This document shows, in pieces, positions 51,401-61,520 of a DNA stretch of 64,000 bases; position 1 is the stretch's first letter, and each line of letters starts with the position of its first letter. The stretch comes from Buxus sempervirens (Eukaryota; Streptophyta; Magnoliopsida; Buxales; Buxaceae), in assembly GCA_947561395.2 (NCBI GenBank), contig OX387185.1:45642602-45706601 (forward strand), written 5' to 3'. The translations under genes were made by a program, and so were the position numbers. The notes below the pieces were generated by a model. The model saw only the letters and a program-made list of their open reading frames with translations, had not been told where the DNA came from and searched no databases.

Positions 51401-53775
51401 CAGGATGGTGGGGTGTGAAGTGCGTTGATAGAGTCCTTCCTTGTTATAGATGTTACTTCTGTGTTATTTCAGTAGTAGTCTCTTTGTACTGGTACACAAT
51501 TTGTGTACCTGTATAATTTCTTATCTATTTATATAATATCCATTACTCACTCAGCAAAAAAAAAAAAAATGATTGACAGGGAGATAGAATTCCTGATTTA
51601 AGAGACTTCATGCTACTTCAAATGAGATGTCAGCATAAGATGCTTAAAATTCAAGATGATTGTTGATTGAAATTGAAAGATCATAGATAGAACCAATCTA
51701 CTTTGAATCAAGAGACTTCAACATGCCTTCCCAGTATGGCATGATTCCTTGACGGGTAAATACTGATTGATCACACCTGCCTTTCTCCAGGAATTCTTAA
51801 ACCTTCTGTCTTTGAATCAGTCTGCTCTATTTTTTCTATTTTCCCTTCCCCAGTCGAATGAATAATATGGCTCCATGCACAAGTGGACTCTCAATAGAAT
51901 TCCAAGCAGCATATCTTCTTTTTTTTTATCAGTAAGATAAGAAATAGATATTCCAAGCAGAATATCTTGAACTGAGGTGAGAGTCGTGAGACTGATATTG
52001 TAGTCAGCTAGTGCCCTTATCAAAGTAAATCTGCTGCGCTTTGAGGTTCAGGTAGGTTCTTTGGGAAGGAATATTTTGACAGGAACATAGATTTCCTGAT
52101 TTCAGTGACTTCATTTTTTTATCGTTAATGAAGCACATACATATATGTATATATACATATACGTATGTATGCATGTATGTATAAAATGGGACCCCCAATG
52201 GAGAGGTAAAAGCTACAATCCCTCGATGACATAGTAGCCGCCCAATACACTGATCTTGAAACTATACTCCTAAATGTATGACCTAGAAGGTGAGTTGAAC
52301 AAGATGTTCAACACTCACTGTATATAGAATAACCAAAGTCTATGTACAGCAAAGACACCACACCATCAAAGTTCCGCAGCTATAGACAACCAACATCTTA
52401 TAATGTCACCACTCGAGTTTTAAGTGACATCATGCTACTTCAAATGAGAAGTAAGCATAGTTTATAATACTATATAAGGAAAAAGCCCAATATAACATTA
52501 ATTGCAGGGAATTGTGTTAAACCAGCTTGTATTTATGACTGACTGGTGATGCCCCTATATTTAAAGATTAATTTGCTTATGGTCTTCAAAGATGTTTCCT
52601 TGGTTATAATACAATGCTACTGTTATCAATTTCACGAAACATCCTGATAGGAATTGTGTTAAGTTAAACTTGGGAACCTGTTTTGGGAAAATTACCACGA
52701 TCCAACTCATTAGTGACCAAGATCTCAACCTCTTAGGCCAGTTTGAAAATTCCAGGTTTATTCAAGTTCTATTAATTGAATGATTAAGTTGGCCCCTAGG
52801 CTTAACTGATACCAAACTATGTTTTCCATGAAGGAAGGTTCAAGCGGCAGACAAGAACCATGTAATCATTATGTATTGTTATTGTGTGACAGTATCAAAT
52901 TTCACTTTCTTGAATTTTATGGTGCATAATGTCCAGAGGCATATTCCTTATAATGGTTGCATCATAATCAATATCTTGCAACACCTAATACCTTCCAACA
53001 GATAATTCTCCTACAAATACCATACTCCTAAGTACTAACAATGCATGGCCTATCCTGCATGATTGGCTGAATCGAATTCAAGCATAACTATCAAACATCT
53101 AGGCCCCCTTACATGAGATTTTAAAGGGACAAGACGAACTTCTATACGTGTAGAACCACATTCTCATGTTTACGTTTTCGGGAGTTATGTTTTTGAGACG
53201 AGATGAATTCGTGTATGCTAATTAGGGCTTTAAAAGGAAAAAAAAAATGAAGAAATACAATTTCACATGAAGGTTCATTCAATTAACAAAAACATCAAAT
53301 TTTCTTCACCTAACAGCATAAAATCCAGTACAATTTAAAACTGAAGTTTATCAAGCTACAAAGAACGCCAATTCAAGTTTCTTCGTTTCCAAGTAAGCTT
53401 CAGAATTGCAAGACAGTACAACGAAAATCATCGGTTCCAATCCCCAGAAAAGCGAGCAAAAAACTCAAAAGGAAAAAACATAAAAACACAATCTTTCCCA
53501 CACACTCTACGATAAAGTAGATCAATCATTCCTATAACAACCGAAAACCTAAAATTCATCACAACGCATACGAAATTGGGGAAAGTAATGAGAAACCCTA
53601 TAATTACGTCATATTGAAACCCTAGGAGATAGAACTGCTAATCTACCGTGAAGCCATGAGAATTGGGGTTACAATTAGGGTGTTCTCTACATAAGTAAGC
53701 AAAGAGTACCGTATCGTCCGGTTTCACTTCGATCTCGAAGTGAGTACCCTTCAAAGTCTTTACAAAAACCTTCAT
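44726..53775 (-). CDS. RAD23: RAD23 ubiquitin receptor / proteasome shuttle
   Basis: Twelve exons (53710-53775, 50980-51141, 50292-50360, 48251-48330, 48033-48140, 47721-47898, 45814-45990, 45673-45741, 45503-45550, 45298-45407, 45153-45231, 44726-44842) join in phase to 420 residues. Domains: ubiquitin-like 1-76 ([20 protein letters not shown] to [10 protein letters not shown]); a Ser/Thr/Ala/Pro linker with PASAT repeats; UBA1 about 180-221 ([20 protein letters not shown]); a Q/A/P linker; XPC-binding domain about 280-350 ([40 protein letters not shown]); and UBA2 at the end ([20 protein letters not shown] to NEFEE). Family knowledge: the UBL binds the proteasome and the UBAs carry ubiquitylated cargo; RAD23 also stabilises the XPC/RAD4 repair factor. 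Length and the 12-exon layout fit plant RAD23. Large introns hold retroelement remnants. Confidence 0.96.
44957..45007. repeat. Poly(A) plus (AT)n microsatellite
   Basis: About 17 A are followed by about 16 AT units in the last intron of RAD23. A poly(A) tail followed by AT expansion is common for old retroposon tails, but no duplication was found here. Confidence 0.9.
45468..45500. repeat. GA/CT microsatellite beside a splice donor in RAD23
   Basis: The CT tract on the coding strand starts within a few bases of the donor of the 48-bp exon 45503-45550 (GTTTTCTCTCTCGCTCTC). This matches the arrangement in intron 1 of the ACD11-like gene. Confidence 0.9.
46810..47300 (+). mobile_element. LINE RNase H remnant in a RAD23 intron
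   Basis: Read on the plus strand, the frame gives [20 protein letters not shown], then [14 protein letters not shown], and later [16 protein letters not shown]. This is the D-E-D order of a decayed RNase H domain. The stretch ends CCATTAACCC followed by an A run at 47284-47296, so the LINE 3' tail is present. It is antisense to RAD23. Confidence 0.65.
51372..51587 (+). mobile_element. 5'-truncated retroposon with 19-bp target duplication
   Basis: ATGATTGACAGGGAAATAG (51372-51390) and ATGATTGACAGGGAGATAG (51569-51587) differ at one position. They flank a 178-bp insert ending TCACTCAGC plus an A run. The insert has no open frame. It looks like the 3' end of a LINE (TACTGGTACACAATTTGTGT, TTTCTTATCTATTT) rather than a tRNA-derived SINE, since no A/B boxes are seen. 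Confidence 0.8.
51899..51968 (-). mobile_element. 32-bp retroposon tail with 19-bp target duplication, minus orientation
   Basis: ATTCCAAGCAGCATATCTT (51899-51917) and ATTCCAAGCAGAATATCTT (51950-51968) differ at one position. They flank 32 bp that on the minus strand read TATTTCTTATCTTACTGAT followed by an A run. The TTTCTTATCT word also occurs just before the tail of the 51372 insert, so the two may be the same LINE family. Confidence 0.65.
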
Positions 53776-54200
53776 CTTCCTTTCGACAGTCGTCCGTCCG
53801 CACCACGAAGGCGAGCGAAACAAAGAAAGATATATAAACAGCGCAGAGAAAAGCAGAATAACCGCGACGCAAGTTATCAAAAAGAGACTCGAACAAGAGC
53901 AACACCCTTTTTTTCCCGTCTATACGGCTTTACGGGATAGAGAGGCGAGAGCGACAAGTCTAGAGTCCTGAGGACTCATCACGTCCATCAGCGATCCTTT
54001 TTTAGCCACGTGACATCCACCTTTTCTCTTTTTGTAAATCATTCTAACCCAAATAAAACACGTGTTTTTGCTTTGTAGGGTTATGGGACCCACGGTCTAA
54101 TAGTTCTTCCTAAAAGAAATCGGATGATTTCAGTCCGTCTGATCAAACAAATTTAGGTACCTAAATTTAGATGTTGATTCTGCCAAACATCTTCAGGTCG
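53776..54200. promoter_or_regulatory. Leader and promoter region of RAD23
   Basis: GC-richer sequence upstream of the ATG at 53775, with a CCACGTGAC G-box-like word near 54007 and a further CACGTG near 54060. The leader part is about 53776-53950. Confidence 0.45.
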
Positions 54201-54204
54201 CAGC

Positions 54205-54965
54205 ACATTCAACCGGTTGCAATGGATCGGGTTGGGTTAGGTTTGGGCGGGTTGTAAACAGGTTGAACCATAATGGGTTGGGTCGGGTTCAACCCGTTTA
54301 CCGATAGGTTGGAAAATCATGGAATCGAACTCAACCCGCAAATAAACAGGTTGAACCTGACCCAACCCATTTAATTTTTAAACAAAAATATGTTTAAATT
54401 AACATTTATAGAGAAATTAGAAATCATAGAGACATGAACAATTGTTTTTATAGGTGATATTAATAATCAATATTATAGGTGTGATTAACACTATCACTAA
54501 ACGTAATCATGCATTAGCCATATGTTTTTAATAATTTTAATACCTAATAGAAAGTCCAAAAGAAAAAAAAATCAATTAATAATTATTAAGGAACCTTTAA
54601 AAAAAATTAGTGACAAAAAAATAATTAAATTCTCTAATGAACATTAAAATAAACTAAACATTATGTCACCAATCATGGCTCTAAGGTTCATAAGTCATAT
54701 TCTTGTAGGTTTCTTTTACTTTAATGTTTTCCTCTTTTTAGGTTTCTATTCATGTATAGACTTGTTAGTTTGATACTTTGATTAATGGTTTGGAAGACCT
54801 ACACGCAAAAACAATGATATATTATTAGGTACCCAACGGGTTAACCCTTTTTTGGACGGGTTTGGAAAACTTCAACCCAACTAAGAAAAGGGTCAACCCG
54901 AACCCATTAATTATGGGTTCAAAAATTATCGACTCTATCAACCCCAATAAAAAATGCCCACTCAA
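54205..54965. mobile_element. Degenerate hAT-like element (GGGTTGGGTT-rich)
   Basis: Both ends are rich in AACCCGACCC / GGGTTGGGTC words arranged in inverse orientation around an AT-rich core. This is the same style as the other TAGGGnTGTCAA elements. Exact termini and duplication were not found. Confidence 0.45.
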
Positions 54966-55399
54966 ACATTCTTAACTTATTAAGTAAACATTGGTGTCTA
55001 TCCTTTAAAAACTATCACCTAAAGGAGTCTCATGTTAACCACATATATTAAGGTACAGTAGTGCATGTGCCTTCTCTAGTAAAGTTTAATCCAAGGTGTT
55101 CCTAATCCAATATGTTTTGTGTGTGTGTTTATTTTTTCTTTTAGGTGTTCTCTCTCTCTCTCTTTTTTTCTCCCTTCTTTTTGTTTCCTATCTCTCTTTC
55201 TCTCTCTCTCATGTAACCATTTCAAGTATATAAAGTATCATGCCTAAAATTAGGTGAGTTAAAAAATGTGAAGAATTTTGACCCTATGCATTGAGTATTA
55301 TAAAAAACTAGAGAACCTTGAGGTTAGTTATATGGTTGGCCACCTAAAATTAGAAAGGGCCAAGCAACTAATCAAACATTGGGATTCTAATTCCTCTGT
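54966..55399. other. Intergenic, CT-rich patch
   Basis: It contains T/C microsatellite runs near 55150-55212. No gene is seen. Confidence 0.4.
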
Positions 55400-55407
55400 A
55401 ATGAACT

Positions 55408-55757
55408 TAAGGATGTCAACAGGGCAGGTTAAATGGGTAACCTCCTCTGTTTCCTAATGCTTATGGATCGGTATTGTATAAATTGGATTAGGGTCTAGCC
55501 AAACCAGCCCCCAACCCCAGCCTGAATCCAATCTTAACCTATGAAAAATATTTTTTTATGAATAAATGTATTATTAATCCATATATTATATTTGGAAATG
55601 AATATTTGTTTGAATTCTACATACAACTATGTCAACTCGACCCAACTTGTTGCCAATCCGATAAGGGCAAGTTAGGGTTTGGTATTGGCTAAAACCTTGT
55701 AAGGGTAGGTTAGTGTTTACCAAAATCCATTCTGAACTTGCGTCATTGCCATCCCTA
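55408..55757. mobile_element. hAT-type MITE, 350 bp, perfect 8-bp duplication
   Basis: It starts TAAGGATGTCAACAGGG and ends TTGCCATCCCTA. AATGAACT lies on both sides (55400-55407 and 55758-55765). The core contains the AACCCnACCC type words of this group and no coding sequence. Confidence 0.78.
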
Positions 55758-55765
55758 AATGAACT

Positions 55766-56576
55766 CTTCAAAAAAACGCGATCAATATAGCGGCAATAGA
55801 TGGTGAACAATTCAACAACACATGAAAATAATATTTTGGTATTTTTAGTATTGACTAAGGGAAATGCACGTAGCAAAAGAATTAAATAAGTCATTACAAT
55901 TAAATGGGAGATAAAGAAAAAAATTAATTGAAGGGCATCTTAAATAATAGAAATAGTTATATGTGTAAGGATATAAAATTAAATAGAATTAAATGTGAAG
56001 GGCATTTTGAATAATCTAAGGTAGTTACATAAGTGTAAGGGGGACATGAAAGTGAATATAATAAAACGTAAGGGACAATTTAGGTATCAAATGTTAGCCT
56101 GAAGAAGTTGGGTTGGCTTTATATAATAGTATAGATAAAATGATAAAAAAGAACGACAAAAACTTTGCTAGTGGTCTTTGTTCAGTAGCCGAGGACTTAA
56201 AATCCATTGGAGATCTTGGTTGGAAGATCTGTTAGTCCAACGGTGAAGTACGTGTCCAAGTAATTGTATGAAGCCTATGTGTACACACCCCCACTGTTGG
56301 ACCAATAAATCTTCCATTGTGAGGGACCAGTTGATATGGTCTCATAGCTGAGTGCATTTATTGCTCAAGAAAAGAGTGTCTAAGGGCATTTTGGGGCTAA
56401 TTGGGACCGAGTCCGACGATCAAGAACGATGGACAAACTGAAGGGTGGTTGTTGACGAGGAAAAGAAAAGCAAACATTGTACCAAGCACTGCCGGTTTGG
56501 GTAAATTGGATTTTAGTGATCCTTTTTGAAAATAACACAGATTCAATCACCTAATTTTTGGTAATTATAAAGCAGA
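55766..56576. other. Intergenic, nothing recognised
   Basis: AT-rich DNA without a supported gene or repeat boundary. Confidence 0.4.
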
Positions 56577-56788
56577 TGTAATTTTAAAATAATTAAGAAT
56601 AAATGTCATTTTATTGTTTCCAAAGGATTTTCCCAAAAATACCTTTAATAACCTCGTTAAAGGAAAATAACAAATCAAATTGTGTAATTTTAAAATAATT
56701 AAGAATAAATGTCATTTTATTGTTTCCAAAGGATTTTCCCAAAAATACCTTTAATAACCTCGTTAAAGGAAAATAACAAATCAAATTG
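56577..56788. repeat. 106-bp perfect tandem duplication
   Basis: Copies 56577-56682 and 56683-56788 look identical by eye. Each contains AATAAATGTCATTTTATTG and CAAAGGATTTTCCC. A diverged relative lies at about 11778-11850. Confidence 0.85.
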
Positions 56789-59212
56789 TTAACAAGTCCT
56801 TTGAGGGCACTTGAGAGAAAAACTTTGTGAACAGCACTCATTCTCAATTATTTTAAAAATGTATGACTAATTTCCAATTACCAACTATTAAGAAACTTTG
56901 GGTGGCGATCTTACACGAATTGGGATTAGATCTAATCTAATGACTAAGCACTATGGACACATTAAAAGGGTGATCGACAACACAAATGGTTTGAGGGTCC
57001 ACACAACTAATTGATTGTCCAATGCATAGCAAGCCGTCTATACCCGAATTGATCAATGAAGGGACCAGGTCCCTGTAGAGCATAAATAGTAACCCACAAT
57101 TTCGGAGGATAGTGAATTAGGAGGGCCCCATATCTGCTAGAGCCTGATGCTGGAAGATTGGCTGGAGCCTCCATAGATTTTTGCCATGTGTCCCTAATTT
57201 ATTATTGGCTACAACCAAATTAATCACTGGGTACAACTCACTTATCAAGGGTACAACATAGTTTAGCATAAGATACAACTCAACTCATCATGGATATAAC
57301 CTAATGTACATATCATAGGGTACAATTCAACTTATCATGGGTACAATCCCATTCATCACGGGGAACTACCCAACTTATCATTGGGTGCAACTCATTTCAT
57401 TATGATAGGTTGGTATGATGAATGAGTAGACGTGACGAAGATCGGTGGATGCTCCAGCCGATGTGAGGGCAACTAGGAGTAGCCAGCTAAGTGTGCGCTG
57501 TTACTCAAGGAATCAACATGAAAGAATGATAAACTTTCTATTGGTTTATAATGAGAAGTGTTTCAACATGAAAGAATTCCTCTTCCACGAGAAATTCTTA
57601 CACCTCTTATAGCACTTTCTCAAGCTGCTTCATTTGGTAGTTTTAAAAACCATATCCACTCTTATGCTTTTTGCACCAACTGTCAGTCAAATGTAATATA
57701 CTCAAAAAGGGGATTTTGGGTCTTGGATCTTAAAAATCGGTAATTAGAATCTGGAATTTGAAAATAAAAAATTATAATTTGAATTCAAAACCCATAATGC
57801 CCACCGAACGCTCCCTAAGAGCGGTTTTAAATATCTTACAACGAGATTATGAATTCGTAAATCATAATCAAGGAAAAATTCATGAATGTCTTGCAAATAG
57901 TTTCCTCTTTGTCTCCCACCATGGGCTTGGGTCAATCCATCCAACGTGAATTAATTACACAGAAAATAGCCGCGACTTTTTCATATTGGGCTAGGAAGTC
58001 TTAAAGGCCCAGGCCCAGGTGCCTATTAAAGAATTCCAACGCATCATCGCCTAATTTAAAAGGGGGTCCGTTTGTCTACTGCTCCGCATGCCTCGAGTGT
58101 CTGCATGAGCAGCATAGCCATGGGAGACCACTCATGCATTAAAGACCATGTGAGATCATACAGGTATTTTAACTGCAGCTCTTAATATTTTGGAAAAAAA
58201 AAATTTAAAAATAAAGATTATGGTAGATTTTAATATTTGAACCCAAAGATTTTAATAAACCATGTCTTGTATTTGTATAAACGCTAAAACCATATTGTAC
58301 GAGCATTAATATAATACGAGATGAGTCGAACAATCAAGGGTACGGGCTTCAAAATTATATAATAAAATATACATTTCATACAATCATATAGGTACAATCC
58401 CTAATATCATAGGGCACAAGCTATCAAATTACAAGGTGCAAGCTCTAACATCACAAACAAACACCTTTTGTTCCGTTTTTTTTTTCCTTTCCTTTGCATT
58501 TCCCTTTTTTCAAGGTTTTAAACAGTCGTTAATATAGTCTCTAACGGCCATTCAGAGTCACGTGAGACAATGCGAGCTCCTATTGCATCGACCAATGACT
58601 AGCCTTTGGCATGGCATGATGCAGTATGGCTGAGCAAACAAGCCGACATAGTACAACCGTGTAGAAAATTAGTCCAATATAGATATTTGCTACGGGGAAA
58701 ATTTGTTATATTATAATGTTATAGATGTTAAGCACAGGGTAAGCATTAATAGTTTCATCTTTAAACTTTTAGAAAATTAATTCTTGTTTATTTATTCAAA
58801 CATAATTATGTTGGGTCTTATTGCTCATATGTGTATGTTGCGTCTCATTATTTACATGATCTCATATACAATAGTTTATGTTATTAGGGGTTGTGATGAT
58901 GTGATGTTCCATTTGCACTTGATTGAAAAGTAAGCTTGGTGACTTGAATATTTATATATGTAGGTATCACATTAAACTATAATATGTTATATTATAGTTG
59001 TGACTAAGGTATTGACTATAGGTATTTATAAAAATTAATATTCATGTATGTGTTTTGTATCCTTATTTATTTGTTATAAGGTAAAACTAATAATAATATT
59101 AGATAAAGATTAAAAGTGAAATAGTTGTTTGAGAAAAGATGAAATGTACTTTTAGTGTAAGGAGACACTAGCTATAAGTAACAGATTGATGGTTGGAGAG
59201 GGATAGAGTTTA
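56789..59212. other. Intergenic, nothing recognised
   Basis: AT-rich DNA. Short phrases such as GGTACAACTCA and CTTATCATGGGTACAA recur irregularly at 57220-57400, giving a weak degenerate repeat. No gene is seen. Confidence 0.4.
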
Positions 59213-60059
59213 GATGTGTGTAGGGGTGGCAATTTGTTGGGCTTGGCTGGCTCGGGCTGGGTTTGAGAACACATATAAGTACTTTAGGGCTTGCCCAAGC
59301 CCAGCCCAGCCTTGATTTTGGGCTTGGAAATCATGCCCAAGCCCGACCCTAATAAAAGTAGATTTGTCTAAGCTCAACCCTATTTAGCCTGATTTTTTTA
59401 GAAATGATTAATTTTTTTTAATCATGAAACAAAAAACAAGACAATTTGAGACTTAGGGTCCGTTTGGATCGCATGAATTTAAACATCCATGAGAATTCAA
59501 ATGCACATGAATTTGAAATCAAATGAATTTGAATTCATAGATATTAAAATTTTGGTGTTTGGTTAAGTTTATAGAATTTACTTGAAATTTACACGTGAAT
59601 TCCAATTCCACCGTTTGGACACTAACAAATCTGTAAGAATTGAAATATTTAAACACTTTGAGCAAATTAAAGCCACATAACCCAACTACATTTTTTCAAC
59701 CACCCCACTCTTCCAACATTGCAACTTCTCTTGCTATTATGACCATCTTCTTGTTAGCTTCACGCCATCAACACTTGTTGTAGGTGAGTGTGGAAGGACC
59801 AGCTTAAGAATATCAACAAAGGTAGCTACTCTCTAATCCTTTTTTAAATATAATATTACATTATTCATTAAAAAAATGTTGCTATAAATATGTAAATATG
59901 TGGATATTTTGAAGGAAAGTCAAGGATACAAAACAGTACATTGACCACAAAAAGAGCACCAACACACCTACAGCCCCATAGAAGATTGCCCAAGAATAAG
60001 GATTGCCTTTCAAACCCTTATTAACAGTATTACTGAACTCTACTTTTCAACCATCTCTT

Positions 60060-60320
60060 ACTTCAACTTTGAAGGCATTCTCCATGTCCCGATTTCTGCA
60101 GAACCCTGTAATAATTGTGCTGTAACTCAGAACCCTATAATAATTGTGATGTAACTAACAACATCTGGATTAAGACCTTTGGCAACCATATCTCGAATGA
60201 CACCAAGAGCTTCTTTCATTCTTCCTAAGATGTAGTGCCCATTGATGAGGGCATTGTATGTTACAATTGAAGGTGAGATCCAACCATATCTCGAATTACA
60301 CCAAAAACTCATCTCAAAGC
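60060..60320 (-). pseudogene. Captured P-class pentatricopeptide fragment
   Basis: Minus-strand frame 60127-60312 reads SPSIVTYNALINGHYILGRM, then KEALGVIRDMVAKGLNPDVV and SYITIIIGF. This is a P-type PPR motif of 35 residues plus the start of the next. It is truncated on both sides and lies inside the Pack-type element. Confidence 0.75.
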
Positions 60321-60330
60321 ATTAATACTT

Positions 60331-60840
60331 TCACAGCATTAACCTTTGCATCCCATTCGGGACATGGAGAAAATCACAAGCAGAAATGCCACTAGTCATG
60401 GTCATCAAATCAGGATCAATGGAAAAATCCCTCGTCTTAGAAAACAATCCAAGTCCCTCTAAACAGACCCCATTCTCAAAATATCCCAAAATCATTGCAT
60501 TCCACGATATCTGATCTCTTATGAGCATTCTATCAAACAGTAACCGTGCACTACCAACATCACCACATTTCGCATACATTGTGATCAAAGCATTAACCAC
60601 ATCAATTGCTGAATCAAACCTGTATCTAATTACATGAACATGAACCTCCCGACCCCTAGACAAATCCGGCACACCCCCACAAGTCCTCAAAACACATGGA
60701 AACGTATACACAGCAGGCTTAATTCCAATCCACAGCATTCGATGGTACAAATTCAAAGCCTCATCAAAGAACCCTGACTTAGCATACCCACCAATCGATC
60801 AGCACATTCCCTGAAAACACATCTCTCTCTTCCATCTTCA
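60331..60840 (-). pseudogene. Captured PLS-type PPR fragment, ECB2/VAC1-like
   Basis: The main frame 60331-60756 reads NLYHRMLWIGIKPAVYTFPC, VLRTCGGVPDLSRGREVHVH, DVVNALITMYAKCGDVGSAR, ISWNAMILGYFENGVCLEGL and PDLMTMTSGISAC. A shifted frame just upstream reads KMEERDVFSGNVLI. The order and wording recall the N-terminal repeats of the plastid RNA-editing factor ECB2/VAC1 (At1g15510), from memory. It has frameshifts near 60780-60830 and lacks the E/DYW part, so it cannot be functional. Confidence 0.8.
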
Positions 60841-60854
60841 CCACTAATATCAGA

Positions 60855-61230
60855 TTATCGAAAAGGATAGCAAATCGTCGCCCCAGTTTCCGATAAAACC
60901 ATCATCGAACCCTTAACTCTCTCATCACTAACCAAACCCTTGGAATACAGCGTGAATGTGTCATTCCCGTCCTGAGATGAACACCCCTCACCGAAAGGCC
61001 TCTCCACATTGTCACCGTATACCCTCCAACTTACGTCCGGAATCTCAAATATCTCTCGAGCAAACTTGTGATTGTTCATCCGTCGCTTGAGATCCTCTGA
61101 AATTCTACGCAGCACGGCTTCACTTTCCTCTCGATCCTTCACTTGTTGATAGTACCTCTCGAGTTCTAGAGATACAGAGTCCGCTAAGTGAAATGCCGTC
61201 TAGCACCGGAGGCTCCGGTAAGGATGGCGA
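60855..61230 (-). pseudogene. Captured fragment of an unidentified gene
   Basis: The open frame reads LADSVSLELERYYQQVKDRE, ESEAVLRRISEDLKRRMNNH, KFAREIFEIPDVSWRVYGDN, then ends near GATICYPFR. Upstream, in a second frame, is [20 protein letters not shown]. The protein-like composition and long open frame suggest a captured exon. I do not recognise the parent gene. Confidence 0.55.
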
Positions 61231-61344
61231 CGTGGAAGGTTGAATGGCGAGAGACGCAGCCATTGCTTCCTGCATCTAGATTTCGAAAGCGAAGTTAAAA
61301 GTCGGAGCAGTCCAAATCGTCTATTAGTTCTTTGCCCTCCTCTG

Positions 61345-61520
61345 ATAACAAGCACTGTAACGAAATGAAGAATCTCCGGTGCAACATATGCCGGAGTTCC
61401 ACACTGGGTGTGAAATAAGCCGTCGTTGCGGAGCTGCTCTGGCAGAGCGGACAAGACAAAATCGGAGTTCAATCGAGAAGAAGGCTTGAGAACGCGACGA
61501 GAGATGTCGGAGTCGAGAGT
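61345..61520 (-). pseudogene. Captured CIPK-type protein kinase fragment
   Basis: The frame reads [20 protein letters not shown] then [13 protein letters not shown]. It matches the activation segment of CBL-interacting protein kinases from the DFG position (here DFV, so the invariant glycine is lost) to APE. The catalytic loop and the rest of the kinase are absent. Confidence 0.82.

Larger units (their letters stand above)
51142..53709 (-). other. Intron 1 of RAD23
   Basis: This 2.57-kb intron separates residues 1-22 from the rest of the ubiquitin-like domain. It contains two retroposon traces (51372-51587 and 51899-51968) and otherwise AT-rich DNA. Confidence 0.65.

Noticed and set aside
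57744-57949. Overlapping frames on both strands in the intergenic region
   Set aside because: Mirror-image chance frames without recognisable domains.
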